In this document: in pieces, positions 24,991 to 38,471 of the stretch
Numbering within the stretch: the stretch's first letter is position 1
Layout of the letters: each line of letters opens with the position of its first letter
NCBI GenBank assembly: GCA_964017045.1
Contig: OZ024807.1
Location: 6,994,481-7,058,480, forward strand
Source of the DNA: Omphiscola glabra
Lineage: Eukaryota > Mollusca > Gastropoda > Lymnaeidae
Reading direction: 5' to 3'
DNA length: 64,000 nt
Notes under the pieces: generated by a model
What the model saw: the letters and a program-made list of their open reading frames with translations, nothing else
What the model was told of the DNA's origin: nothing
Databases searched by the model: none
Position numbers and translations under genes: made by a program

Positions 24991-26614
24991 ATTCCCCTCG
25001 CAGATGGGACATACGTCCCTGATCGCCAGACTAGCGGGGGGGGGGGGGGGTGGGCGGACAAAATGGACTTTGATGGTATTTAATGGTTGAAAATAATTGG
25101 TTTCAGAGTTTAGTTTGGGGGGGGGGGGCGTAAAATTGAATCTTGTCCCCCGATGCCACTCTAAATACACCCCTGCTAGTGGCTTCAAAATAGGGCCCAT
25201 GGGGTAGTCCACCCAGGTGTCACTTCTTCGTTTTATCCAAGTGTGGCATTTTCTGACAACTCCAGAGTTTGTATCATGAAATGGAGGGCGGCAAAAAAAT
25301 GTGGCCGCCCCTGGCGGCACAAATAGTAGCTATGCCACTAGGCAGGATATCTATCGACATCAAAATTGGCGATCATTTTCATCGGGAAGTAGGGCGGAAA
25401 TTGAGGGCGCTGATGAATCTTTATCGGTGGAGGGGTCTGGGGAGTACACTCCCTAGAATTTTTTTATATATTTTAAAATCTATTTTTGTATTTTTTAGTA
25501 TACTTGAATTCAATGTTTCTATTAAACTTTTTGAACGGGGAAACATTTCTAATTTTTTGTGGCAATCGTTATGGCGCCCATGTCCATACATAAACTGAAT
25601 TCACTCCGTTTGTAGCGTGTCCCGGGTAATCATTTAGCAGAAGCTTATTTTCAACCCCATACTGTAATATTGATCAGCATGAAGGAAAGGGTGCAGAAAT
25701 TTAGGGAGCTAAAGACAGTCGTACAAACTCAAACTGAAATTGGCATTATAATCGAAATACTAGTTCACAAAAACTTTTTTTCTTAGCTTTCCACTGGAAT
25801 CTCATCTAAAATAAATTTAATAATATAAAAATGAGGGCACATAGATAGGACAGTTTGTTTATTGTTCTGTTTTTCAAAAGAGAAAAGCAGTTGGGAAGTT
25901 AATTCTAATAAATATAGGCAAAGTAGATTTTTTTTTAAAATCTGTTAGTCGTGAAACTCTGTAACAAAAGTAGCACATTTAAAGAAAAAATAAAAAACTT
26001 TCGATTTAATAATAATTGATTAAATTTACACTATTTTTATGCGCCCTTAAAATTCTAAATTAGAAAAAAAAGCATGATGCCATCATACAATTGATAATGA
26101 ACACCTGTCCCGACTTTAAAATTCATGCTTTTACGATGAGCTATAATTTAAAAACAGGTTGGAGATTTTTTTAGACTTGACTGACTATTATTGAAATTGT
26201 GGACCTTTATAAGCATGTCTTTGTATGTGAATAAATTGTCTTTAAACTTGTGAAGTTGCAACATAAAAAAATCTATAAAAATCGCGCTATATGAGAACAA
26301 CAGGAAGTAAGACTGAAGTGGCCTTACGATATTTATAACCGAATAGTATAACAAGATTAGCCTTAAATATACGGATCATCAAATTAATATATCGATCCTA
26401 GCGATATTTCATAAATTCCAGTAATTGTAAACGGTTAGAGGAACCAGTTACTATGCTTTTTAAAATTGTTTAAAAATGACAATTTTTAATTCATTGTCTG
26501 ACATCAAACACCGATTCAATAGACTAATCAATAAAGGTATAGGTTATATCAAACTAACTAAGCATACTTAATTGAAGAACCATATGCTGTTTTAAAACTA
26601 ATAACATTTTGCAT
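24991..26614. other. Non-coding stretch, nothing recognised
   Basis: Two poly-G tracts (near 25035 and 25117) and AT-rich sequence. The phrases around 25150 and 25330 (ATGCCACT words) look transposon-derived but no matching end was found. Confidence 0.3.
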
Positions 26615-29600
26615 GATACATCCCAATCACTTCATCACGGATACCTGAGATCACATCCCAATCACTTCATCACAGATACCTAAGATCACATCCCAATCAC
26701 TTCTTAACAGATACCTAAGATCACATCTCAATCACTTCATCACAGATACTTAAGATCACATCCCAATCACTTCACCACAGATACCTAAGATCACATCTCA
26801 ATCACTTCATCACAGAAACCTAAGATCACATCCCAATCACTTCATCACATATACCTAAGATCACATCCCAATCACTTCATCATAGATACCTAAGATCACA
26901 TCCCAATCAATTCATCACAGATACCTAAGATCACATCCCAATCACTTCATCACGGATACCTAAGATCACATCCCAATCACTTCACCACAGATACCTAAGA
27001 TCCCATCCCTATCACTTCATCACAGATACCTAAGATCATATCCCAATCACTTCATCACAGATACCTAAGATCACTTCCCAATCACTTCATCACGGATACC
27101 TAAGATCACATCCCAATAACTTCACCACAGATACCTAAGATCACATCCCAATCACTTCATCACGGATACCTGAGATCACATCCCAATCACTTCATCACAG
27201 ATACCTAAGATCACATCCCAATCACTTCTTAACAGATACCTAAGATCACATCTCAATCACTTCATCACAGATACTTAAGATCACATCCCAATCACTTCAC
27301 CACAGATACCTAAGATCACATCTCAATCACTTCATCACAGAAACCTAAGATCACATCCCAATCACTTCATCACATATACCTAAGATCACATCCCAATCAC
27401 TTCATCATAGATACCTAAGATCACATCCCAATCAATTCATCACAGATACCTAAGATCACATCCCAATCACTTCATCACGGATACCTAAGATCACATCCCA
27501 ATCACTTCACCACAGATACCTAAGATCCCATCCCTATCACTTCATCACAGATACCTAAGATCACTTCCCAATCACTTCATCACGGATACCTAAGATCACA
27601 TCCCAATAACTTCACCACAGATACCTAAGATCACATCCCAATCACTTCATCACGGATACCTGAGATCACATCCCAATCACTTCATCACAGATACCTAAGA
27701 TCACATCCCAATCACTTCTTAACAGATACCTAAGATCACATCTCAATCACTTCATCACAGATACTTAAGATCACATCCCAATCACTTCACCACAGATACC
27801 TAAGATCACATCTCAATCACTTCATCACAGAAACCTAAGATCACATCCCAATCACTTCATCACATATACCTAAGATCACATCCCAATCACTTCATCATAG
27901 ATAACTAAGATCACATCCCAATCAATTCATCACAGATACCTAAGATCACATCCCAATCACTTCATCACGGATACCTAAGATCACATCCCAATCACTTCAC
28001 CACAGATACCTAAGATCACATCCCTATCACTTCATCACAGATACCTAAGATCATATCCCAATCACTTCATCACAGATACCTAAGATCACTTCCCAATCAC
28101 TTCATCACGGATACCTAAGATCACATCCCAATAACTTCACCACAGATACCTAAGATCACATCCCAATCACTTCATCACGGATACCTAAGATCACATCCCA
28201 ATCACTTCATCACAGATACCCAAGATCTATCCCAACAACTTCATCACAGATACCTAAGATCACACCCCAATCACTTCATCAAGGATACCTAAGATCACAT
28301 CCCAATCACTTCATCACGGATACCTAAGATCCATCCCAATCACTTCATCACAGATACCTAAGATCACATCCCAATCACTTCATCACGGATACCTAAGATC
28401 ACATCCCAATCACGTCATCACGGATACCTAAGATCACATCCAAATCACTTCATCACGGATACCTAAGATCACATCCCAATCACTTCATCACGGATACCTA
28501 AGATCACATCCCAATCACTTCATCACGGATACCTAAGATCACATCCCAATCATTTCATCACGGATACCTGAGATCACATCCCAATCACTTCATCACAGAT
28601 ACCTAAGATCACATCCCAATCACTTCATCACGGATACCTAAGATCACATCCCAATCACTTCATCACGGATACCTGAGATCACATCCCAATCACTTCACCA
28701 CAGATACCTAAGATCACATCCCAATCACTTCATCACAGATACCTAAGATCACATCCCAATCACTTCACCACAGATACCTAAGATCACATCTCAATCACTT
28801 CATCACAGATACTTAAGATCACATCCCAATCACTTCACCACAGATACCTAAGATCACATCTCAATCACTTCATCACAGATACCTAAGATCACACCCCAAT
28901 CACTTCATCACAGATACCCAAGATCTATCCCAACAACTTCATCACAGATACCTAAGATCACATCCCAATCTCTTCATCACGGATACCTAAGATCACATCC
29001 CAATCACTTCACCACAGATACCTAAGATCACATCCCAATCACTTCATCACAGATACCTAAGATCATACCCCAATCACTTCATCACGGATCCCTAAGGTCA
29101 CATCCCAATCACTTCATCACGGATACCTAAGATCACATCCCAATCACGTCATCACGGATACCTAAGATCACATCCAAATCACTTCATCACGGATACCTAA
29201 GATCACAACCCACTCACTTCATCACATATACCTAAGATCACAACCCACTCACTTCATCACGGATACCTAAGATCACATCCCAATCACTTCATCACAGATA
29301 CCTAAGATCACATCCCAATCACTTCATCACGGATACCTAAGATCACATCCCAATCACTTCATCACGGATACCTGAGATCACATCCCAATCACTTCACCAC
29401 AGATACCTAAGATCACATCCCAATCACTTCATCACAGATACCTAAGATCACATCCCAATCACTTCACCACAGATACCTAAGATCACATCTCAATCACTTC
29501 ATCACAGATACTTAAGATCACATCCCAATCACTTCACCACAGATACCTAAGATCACATCTCAATCACTTCATCACAGATACCTAAGATCACACCCCAATC

Positions 29601-30078
29601 ACTTCATCACAGATACCCAAGATCTATCCCAACAACTTCATCACAGATACCTAAGATCACATCCCAATCTCTTCATCACGGATACCTAAGATCACATCCC
29701 AATCACTTCACCACAGATACCTAAGATCACATCCCAATCACTTCATCACAGATACCTAAGATCATACCCCAATCACTTCATCACGGATACCTAAGGTCAC
29801 ATCCCAATCACTTCATCACGGATACCTAAGATCACATCCCAATCACGTCATCACGGATACCTAAGATCACATCCCAATCACTTCATCACGGATACCTAAG
29901 ATCACAACCCACTCACTTCACCACAGATACCTAAGATCACAACCCACTCACTTCATCACGGATACCTAAGATCACATCCCAATCACTTCATGACATATAC
30001 CTAAGATCACATCCCAATCACTTCATCACGGATACCTAAGATCACATCCCAATCACTTCATCACAGATACCTAAGATC
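26615..30078. repeat. 35-bp minisatellite, about 99 copies, with higher-order repeats
   Basis: Unit GATCACATCCCAATCACTTC then ATCACAGATACCTAA, with point variants at fixed positions. Variant order repeats: blocks beginning at 26641, 27166 and 27656 are 525 and 490 bp apart (15 and 14 units). A one-base-short unit (GATCTATCCC) recurs at 28224, 28922 and 29621, about 699 bp or 20 units apart. No coding. Confidence 0.97.
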
Positions 30079-31478
30079 AGTTCGATCAGGGCGAATTCTT
30101 TATCTTAAAGTTAGAACCGAAATATATATATATTTTTTTTTTATTCCCCAGTCTGTACGAATTTATCAGCATGTTCCCCCAAATTACCAAATCTAAATGA
30201 TCACCAATTAAGTCATTATTGTGACTAAAGGAGTTCATTGATGGCTGATTTCTACCGGTATGTTACAGAAATACTTTAGGTGTCTTGTATTCAAATTAAA
30301 TTGTTAAAATTGTAAAACGTTGTCTTGGTTAAAATGTGTATTTATTTCTGTGCTGAAAATGAAGATGTACATTTAGATAAGAAGTAATCTTATTTTATCT
30401 CATCTTATCTTAACTCATCTCATTGCTTATGATCAAAACGTCAAGAGCTGCATAAACTATCAAAATTGCACACGAGGAGGGCCGTCTATTGTTGTTGCCT
30501 TTCTTTATAGTCCACCTTTGGGAACAAGGCTTTTCCACATTACTAAACATACAAATCAAAGCAGAGAAATCAATTATTGAGCCGCGAAGACAGTATTAGA
30601 TATCGATCTCAAAATATTGATATCATTTCATAAAAACTATAACTGACCAAACAATGGGCGGTGGCAATGCGTGAACTCTCCCAACTCCTAAACTTACTCG
30701 CTAAAACATGCATTCCAATTAGTGCCAACTTCTTGTACTTTTATTTTGCGCGCCTGTTGAACACAACTCTACAGCTACGTACGTTACATACTCAGAGCAT
30801 CATCACTTGGGATGAAAAAATCATTCCTCCAAAATTTGAAGTGAAACATTTGTCTGAGAAATCTCTTTGTTTCATGCCAAGTCAGTTTATCTTTATTTTG
30901 TCGCATTAATTTGTATATTTTTAAATAAGTATAAGTGTATTCTCTGAACAAACAACAAAACTGTTCAATAAACCTTTTTGGTTTAATTTTTCTATTATAG
31001 GTATAGGTGGGAGGCGCAGGCGCGGTTCGCGGGCCAGCCCGGGCGGCACTTTTTGCCTTTATATGGATGGGTGGCATTATAGCCTAACTGCGTAGTTTTA
31101 TCGTGAGGGGGGGTCGGGGTAAATATGGTGGCTCGCCCCAAGCAGAACTAACCCCAGCCTCGCCACTGCTTGTTGTTAATTATTCTGCAATATCGTTTTC
31201 ATCGCCTGACGATCTAAATAATTAGTTTTAATTAAAATAACCAATAAATGTGTCTAGTTCTCCGTACTGATCTTTCAACTACCCCCACTCTCTGTCTGTC
31301 ACTGAGCAGGTAGAGAAATGTTTCGTTAGATTTAAAAATAGCAAAATGCACGAAGAAGTGTCGAGAAATCGATTATATTTGCATTAGCCGATGCAGAATA
31401 TCGATTACCTGTTGATTTATTTGATGGACCTCCTGGTATCAATAACGTTATATTTGTTTTTATAAGATTTCTTAATAT
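30079..31478. other. Non-coding stretch, nothing recognised
   Basis: AT-rich, with a GC-rich patch near 31010-31170 that looks transposon-derived but has no paired end I could identify. Confidence 0.3.
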
Positions 31479-31509
31479 TTGTTTATATGGTCCAAAGGTT
31501 TAGATAAAA

Positions 31510-32025
31510 CGTGTCTCATCAAGGCACTGCATGTTGATTGGGTGTTAAATAGTATAAAAATACGACACCCAAGAATAAAGATGGAGTCCAAAGCGAGGCT
31601 AATCAACGCTGTCTTTATTCCAACCCATAATTTCCCGTGTCAAAACTTGGCTCTGAATAAAAGTCTGAAAAGAAAACTTTTCACCATCGGTATGTTTAAC
31701 AGCCGGCAACACAAGACGGGGCCATATTCGGTTCCAGGGAATAAGACAAATGGTTGGTGTCGCCCCAATCAGCCGGTATATTGCCCAACAACAAATTAAC
31801 TGGTTCGGCCACCTGGCCTGCATACCTGTCATCCAACCTGCATTACAAGCCGCGGGCACTCCGGTTTCAGGGTCAAGAGGAAGACCACGGCGTCATTGGA
31901 TGGACAGTGGCCTCAGAAAGGCCTCACATCTTGCGTCTATCCGTCAAACTATGCCGCCTCGCGACGCCTCATCGGTAAAAGCGGACAGAAGGAAAAGAGA
32001 AGTAGTAGTTAATGTCCGCCATTGC
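31510..32025 (+). pseudogene. LINE reverse transcriptase C-terminal relic, copy A
   Basis: Plus-strand frames encode KARLINAVFIPTHNFPCQNL then ALNKSLKRKL, a frameshift, then VGVAPISRYIAQQQINWFGH and SRGRPRRHWMDSGLRKASHL. (I/L)..QQ(I/L).W.GH...M/IP and GRP..RW.D are the familiar end of many non-LTR retrotransposon polyproteins. Frameshifted and truncated. A related copy is at about 55.8 kb. Confidence 0.75.
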
Positions 32026-32384
32026 GTGTAACGTCAGGTCGCCGTGTCGGGGTGTAATCATAAGTGTCACATCGACATTCGTTTTCCACAGTCTGAATAC
32101 ATTTGAAAAAGCAAAGACAAAATAATGCAGTGAGGTTATGCAAGGTGATGACATGATTTGAGGGGGTGTACGCAAAACATAAAATGCATGTAGAGCCATT
32201 GCGTGGCTTTATAAAGCCCCACCCCCTCCACCCTTGCACATTTTTGGTTTGGTGCCCCCCCTGCATTCAAAGTGGATTGTTTAAATTTTAGCTCATCACA
32301 ACTTTGGAACCCTTAAATATCGCGAGGCTTGATGGGCCACGCGACGACTCGGTGTATTTGCAGAGTACAGTTCACAGGCCGATC

Positions 32385-32500
32385 GAATTTCGGTTTCGAC
32401 GCCAAAAGTTGCCTTTTGATCACTTTAGGCGTAGTTTCGGTTTCGGTGGAAACAGGAAAGTTAACTGTCGGTTGAGTATCGATTTCGGCCGAAAGTAATC
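32385..32500. repeat. Cluster of TTTCGG / TTTCGGCCGAAA palindromic words
   Basis: AATTTCGGTTTCGACG, AGTTTCGGTTTCGGTGG and ATTTCGGCCGAAAGT. A matching cluster is at 33920-34010. Possibly subterminal motifs of a TIR transposon; no ends found. Confidence 0.45.
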
Positions 32501-32864
32501 GAGGCTTTCGGCTATCTACCAGAAACCAGACTGTCGCCCTGTCGGCCGGCAATCCGATATTCCTTGTTGCCAGACGTTTGCTGCCATCGTATGATATATG
32601 ACAAATCCTCTGCGATCAGTGCTCACTGCTTGATGACCTACCGGCACTTGTCCAAAAATTCCCAAAATAAAATTGCAATTAGGCTGAGGCAAAGATAATT
32701 GTTATGTGGAACAAAAAAAGTATTAAGGAAATAATACTATTTTATATTATTATTTCTGTTGCAATTAAAAAATAATATTTTTTTTAACTCTAGGATTTAT
32801 CAATTTATTCACTCGCGACATTCATTTTGATTTCATAGCCATGCTAATAAATTTTGCCATAGAC

Positions 32865-33060
32865 CAGTGGTTCTCAACCTTCCTAATGCCGTGACCCTTT
32901 AATAGTGTCCCTCATGCTGTGGCGACCTCCAACCATAAAATTATTTTCGTTTCTACTTCATAACTGTTAGTATATGTGTTTTACGATGGTCTTAGGCGAC
33001 CACTGGGAAAAGGTCATTCGACCTCCCAAGGGGTCGCGACCCACAGGTTGAGAACCGCTG
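32865..33060. mobile_element. SPIN-like hAT MITE, reverse orientation
   Basis: Ends CAGTGGTTCTCAACC and GGTTGAGAACCGCTG. Inner sequence includes TAATGCCGTGACCC and GGGGTCGCGACCCACAG. Flanks CCATAGAC (32857-32864) and TCATAGAC (33061-33068). Closely resembles my recollection of the SPIN family consensus. Non-autonomous, 196 bp. Confidence 0.88.
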
Positions 33061-33068
33061 TCATAGAC

Positions 33069-34213
33069 AAAGGTGAATAGTAATATGAATAAAAATCCTT
33101 GGGAATGGTAACGTTTCCATTATTATTTTCGTTTTAAATTATTATTGTTATTTTTTTTTTAATTAGGTAACTTATTTAATTCATTCATTCATTGGCATCC
33201 ATCATTATAAGGCTGATTAACATTGTCAGTGACCGAGTGAAATGTTAAAATATCCCCCCTGGACACAAACGTAGAGAAAGACAATAAAGAAACCTTTAGT
33301 AATACTTAAAAATATAATTGTTTATTTAAATTGTGTATCATTAGGCATAAAACGGCCGTTTGCATGTATCACCGTTTCGTACAATAAGTATGCAGTAAGC
33401 CTACGGTAGCCTCATACTAAAGGTAGCTCAACATTCGTTCAACTTTCGTTTAGTAAGGGTCAAGGTCAAAGTTAGCCAATAAAAATGATAATTGCGGATA
33501 AACGAAAAACTCCAACATCGACCAATAAGCAGCGAACGAGCATGGGCTGGCGGAACAATTTAGTGGGCCATACCGTTAAACAATAGATCGGCCAAGCTTT
33601 CGATGTATTTCAAATATGCCTAAGCAGCGTTGCAATTATACTATAAAAGTAAAGGGTGCCTACGGTTCTATTTTGCATGAATTTGTCCCCTCAACCCCAA
33701 GTCAAAATTATCACTTACCGTGTTACTTTGAAATGTATTTTTTAAAGCTTTCAATTACTTTTAAAAGCCAAAGTATTCTTCGGATCTTCTATCTAGTAGA
33801 ATTAACGATGATCTTAATTTTAATAAAATAGAATACAAATATCGATACTTGCCCACATCATTTTTTTTTGACGTGCGCAGAACGTATGCGCGATCGAGCT
33901 TCTAAATATCCACATCTGTCGGTTTCGGACGAAAGTCTCATTAAGCTATTGGTTTCGGTCGAAAGTATGTTTTCAATATCGTTTATGTTTCGTTCTCGGC
34001 CGAAACACGATAATCACATTCGGTCTTTCTCTACTACACATACATACACATTAGTATAAAAAAATGAAATAAATATAAATTTATACTGACACAAGGGAGT
34101 CATGGACATAAAATAAATGCACCCGATATTTAAATATTACGTCATGGAGGGGGGTCCACAAATGTGAAATAAATTCTTTCCATAGCTCCTAAATTTCAGG
34201 CGGTGATTAATGG
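33069..34213. other. Non-coding stretch; palindromic TTTCGGNCGAAA cluster near 33920-34010
   Basis: Contains TTTCGGACGAAA, TTTCGGTCGAAA and CTCGGCCGAAAC, echoing the cluster at 32385. Two CCAAT words near 33477 and 33519. No gene recognised. Confidence 0.35.
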
Positions 34214-34221
34214 CTCTAGGA

Positions 34222-34386
34222 CAGGGGCTCTCAACCTGTGGTCCATGAACGTCGGGTGCGTCCTGACAAGGTATCATCAGCTGTATTTTATTTGTTATTT
34301 CGTTGTATGCATTTAATAAAAGAGATCACTGGCTTCCATTTGCCTGGCAAAGGGTTCCATCTAAAAGAAAACTTTGAGAGCCCTTG
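34222..34386. mobile_element. hAT-type MITE, decayed
   Basis: Ends CAGGGGCTCTCAACC and CTTTGAGAGCCCTTG are inverted. The left flank CTCTAGGA has the TA-centred target form; the right flank no longer matches well. Confidence 0.6.
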
Positions 34387-34568
34387 CCCTGAGCCAATTG
34401 CTTAAGTAACGGCACACGTGTATTTAACGCTACACTTATTTTTAAACTGCTTCACTCGGCTGCTTGAACGACACTGCCTTACACCACCACCAACCGTACA
34501 AGTTTTAGCCAACAAAGCAACTTGTGCGACAGTCAATACACCAGTGTTGGTATACTAAGCTGGCAGGC

Positions 34569-34576
34569 TATATATA
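34569..34576 (+). promoter_or_regulatory. Candidate TATA box (TATATATA)
   Basis: TATATATA in a locally GC-richer setting, with a Inr-like CCAGT about 25-30 bp downstream and a good donor (ACG|GTACGT) near 34957. This could mark a non-coding first exon for the TRIM gene 12 kb downstream, whose leader exon starts at a splice acceptor. Weak, sequence-only evidence. Confidence 0.2.
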
Positions 34577-35107
34577 GTCAGAGCACCGGTGCCAGCCAGT
34601 AAACCGATTCAAGAATTGTAGTGATATTTTGTGTGACAGTGGCTATAGGACCTGTGCTTCAAAATCACCGGTGGCTGTTTGAAAACTTGTACTTCTTTGT
34701 GAAGTGTATTTTTTTTAAAGACAACCTATAGCATCGTATAAATAGATATAAATTATGTATTGATAAATCAACTCTAAAAAGTAATCAACAGTTGTGCAAT
34801 TGTGTAATCAACTTAGGCGTGTAATCAACTTAGGCTAGTAATCAACAATATTTTCAACAAGGTGTTTCAGGATTAAAGATTTTTCAGATTCAAGACTGAC
34901 CAGCGGTCCCGCGGAGTCCGGAAGTTAACTTTTTTTTTTACCAAGTTCAGGACAACGGTACGTTGACCCCCTTTTGTTACTTCCGGTGTTTTGGAGTTTT
35001 GGAGTTCGTTAAAAAGTGTTTGGCTCAATGTTTGATTACGGTTTTGTTTCAAGAAGCTTTAGAGTAGGCTGGTTCATAATTTTCAGGAATTTTCATGAAA
35101 GGACAAA

Positions 35108-35622
35108 AAAAAAGCTTTAGATGTATCTAAGACTTACTTCGTCATCTATAGCTTACTGCGTCGTCTATAAATTACTACGTCATCTATAGCTTACTGCGTC
35201 GTCTATAAATTACTACGTCATCTATAGCTTACTGCGTCGTCTATAAATTACTACGTCATCTATAGCTTACTGCGTCGTCTATAAATTACTACGTCATCTA
35301 TAGCCTGATATGTGATCTATACCTTACTACGTCATCTATAGCGTACCCCGTGATCTATACCTTACCACATCATCTATAGCCTGCTACGTGATCTATACCT
35401 AACTACGTCATCTATAGCCTGCTACGTGATCTATACCTAACTACGTCATCTATAGCCTGCTACGTGATCTATACCTAACTACGTCATCTATATCTAACTA
35501 AGTCATCTATACTTTACTACGTCATCTATAGCCTGCTACGTGATCTATACCTAACTTTGTGATCTATACCTAACTACGTGATCTATATCTTACTACGTCA
35601 TCTATACCTTACTACGTCATGC
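35108..35622. repeat. 19-bp/38-bp tandem array of CRE-like words
   Basis: Units such as CTTACTACGTCATCTATAG. The first part is a clean 38-bp dimer (GCGTCGTCTATAAATTACTA then CGTCATCTATAGCTTACT); later units diverge and alternate TACGTCATC with TACGTGATC. Many copies contain TACGTCA, close to a CREB/ATF half-site. Confidence 0.9.
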
Positions 35623-35779
35623 CCTGTTCTGTGCAGATATTGCTGAGTCCCGACTCATTGTTTAGTTAATTTGTATTCACTGACGTATGGAAACTTGCCT
35701 TATGGAAACTTGCCTTTGTCGTTGTCTCCCCCCCCCCCCAAATCGCCTGAAGATTCGGATGTTCTATGATTCTCTAAGG

Positions 35780-35968
35780 CAGCGGTTCTCAACCTGTGGG
35801 TCGCGACCCCATTTGGGGTTTGAACGACACTTACACAGGGGTCGCCTAAGATCATCGGAAAACACTTATGTATGAATTAAAAACGAAAATAATTTTATGG
35901 TTGGGGGTCACCACAACTCGAAGAACTGTATTAAAAGGTTGCGGCATTAGGAAGGTTGAGAACCACTG
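35780..35968. mobile_element. SPIN-like hAT MITE with perfect duplication CTCTAAGG
   Basis: Starts CAGCGGTTCTCAACCTGTGG, ends GGTTGAGAACCACTG. Flanks 35772-35779 and 35969-35976 are both CTCTAAGG. 189 bp, non-coding. Confidence 0.92.
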
Positions 35969-35999
35969 CTCTAAGGTTTTGTCTATGAGCTTTATGTAC

Positions 36000-38471
36000 G
36001 TTACAATACAGCAAACCTCTACCATCGATGTTTGAAAACCGTTCTCTTTACTACATTTCTAAATGTACATTTTAGCCTGTCGGTTCTTTTTATTTATTGC
36101 TAGCTTGCACTTACAGTTGACCTTGACATTCCTAAACTAGCTGACGACATAAATAAGTGCTACTAAAATCGTGTATGTTTTATACAAGGGCGTGTCGCAA
36201 TATGTTGACAATATGGGTTCAACCTTAGCCATCCTTTAAGCAATATATACTTCTGTGCTTTAATGCTTTATAAAACATAAACATCTTTGACGCCAGCATG
36301 GGGGGGGGGGGGTCCAGACCGCGGGGCCCCCACCTCGGCCAGTCAGTGTACAGGGAGTTGATAATTCCCCCCCCCCCCGGATCGTTCCAGCGTCGCCCAA
36401 GGGGCGTATCGCCCACTTTGGGAATCACTAATCTACAGTAACCTACAGGTGTTAACAATAAGCTACATTGTCTACAGTAACCGACAGTGTTAACAAATAA
36501 ATTTGCCATCGTCCATGAAAATAGACACTGTTCTTTCTTATCAAAGAAAGTTGAATGGAATATGGAGACACTTTGTGACCGACCTTGACCCGTTGTAATA
36601 CGATAGTTCATTGTTATAAGAGGGCTTTAGGATCAGTAAGTTTATTATTCTCTCACTACCGTTGTTGGCTCCCTTACCCCTTTTACCCAATTTTACGACT
36701 ACAAGAAGTCAATAGAAGAATTTGGTCCTCACTTCGCCGCCCCGTATTCCCCCCCCCCCTTCCCCGCTCCTGGTGGGGTCTTTCGGAAAAATGAAACGAA
36801 ATTTTTGGGGAAGGCGGACTGAAAGATGACAAAAAATGGATCTCCTCAAAGACACAACCAGGATTAGAACAAAGAATTACCCTTGGACTGAGTCTCTGAC
36901 CACTACTGAGTGACCAAGGGCTTTGACGTCACATAGGAAGAGTGTCATGTAGACAAAGAAAAGAAAACGATAAAAAATATTTTTTAATAATAACAAATAA
37001 ATAGAAAGTAAAATAAATCAATAATAATAAGTGAGACTTGCGTAGTCTGACTTAACATACCCACTTCCCCCCCCACCCCACACTTCCCCCCCCCACCCCA
37101 CGTCCGAGCTCATCCATGATTGTCTTAACATATTTTAAACCCGCTTTCTCCACCATTAGGTTTTAAGGTTTTGAGCAGAGCACTGAGAGCACACAGGGCC
37201 ATGGCGTGGGCACTTCAAGCTGCAAGTGGTTGGTGGGGGGGGGGGGCTAAGTTGGAGATTTAAGGGCTCCAAATTTGTGATGTGGCGAGAAAAAGTAAAC
37301 TAGGCCTATCAACTTACATACAGGGTTTCACACCGCCGAGAAGTGTCAGGGGGCCCCATAAAGTCAGGTGACAGCTCTACTTGTATGCAACATATAGTTT
37401 ACATTGATGGCCATTCAATGGACTACGATGAGTCACTTCCTTGTTTTGCCACGTGATACGTACCAGCCATTGGTAGGCTTTCTGCTACACATAACAACAC
37501 ATAACAACACATAACAACAGATAACAGCTGATCAGCCATTATAATTAATTTTAAAGCACAATGTTTGTCTACATCAGCGCTTCCCCAGTGTTAATTAAAA
37601 ATTTTACTTTTCAAAATATTCTTGAATACACGCGTTTCTTTAAATGACATTCATTAAATGTGACAATAATTATAATTCAGTTGTGATTAAAGGAAGAAAG
37701 TTGTTTGAAGAAAAATTTGTGAGCGACTAGTGTGTTGCAGACAGCCTACCGGAAGTCTTACTCGTACTTACGCTTATCACGTGACAAAACAATCAATAAA
37801 TCGTAGTCCATTGCTAACCTCCACTTTCTTTGCAAATCTCTCAACAGGTTTTCGGTACTTTTACGTTAATGTGAGCCAGCAAAGTGGGTCTTAACCTAAA
37901 CTAAAACGTGTTTACAACTTTACTTTACGAAAGATTTTTATTAAAAAAATTGTTACTGCTATATGGAAATATATTGTTAGAAACTATGTTTTACGAAAAC
38001 ATTGTCTAAAAAATAGTAACATTACGATATGACGTTTGCCGCTCTCAGAAATGACAAACCCTATTGAATAATATTTATATTCTTATTTCTATTTGCTATG
38101 CGTGTATCAATAAATATTGTAGTCCTATTGGTCGAACGGAAGCTTACAAATTGACGTCATTGGAATAGACGAACGACGTAAGCGCTTTGCTTTATTTCTT
38201 TGGATTTGAGGCTATCAGGAAATGTTCTTATCGCTCGCTCTTGGCCTGTTGGCATCAAATTGTAGTCGTAGACACGGGAATAAAGATAATTTGTTTCTGA
38301 ATCTTCAACTCCGGACTGAAAAACTGTCTACCAACACAAGACCATGTCAATTTATATTGATCTTGTGTGAACACAACGTTAATTTACTCCCCCGACTGTC
38401 AGATTGGAGTTGATCACACCTTTCACTTCCTTATTCTACACTCGACTCTGTCTTAACTGCTACCCTATCAG
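36000..38471. other. Non-coding stretch, several G/C homopolymers
   Basis: Poly-G or poly-C runs near 36300, 36367, 36750, 37070 and 37243. The minus-strand open frame at 36225-36611 runs through homopolymers and has no recognisable domain. No gene supported. Confidence 0.3.
36855..36920 (-). repeat. tRNA-like sequence, probable SINE head
   Basis: On the minus strand, CACTCAGTAGTGGTCAGAGA resembles a pol III A box region and GTTCTAATCC, about 30 bp later, a B box. The acceptor stem does not pair convincingly, so a tRNA-derived SINE or dead tRNA is more likely than a working tRNA. Confidence 0.35.

Noticed and set aside
26615..30078. CRISPR-like array
   Set aside because: Direct tandem units without spacers, in an animal genome.
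36225..36611. 128-codon minus-strand frame
   Set aside because: Passes through poly-G/poly-C runs and has no recognisable domain; probably transposon-derived sequence.
36855..36920. Functional tRNA gene
   Set aside because: A- and B-box-like words are present but the stems do not pair and the B box deviates; called a SINE-like relic.
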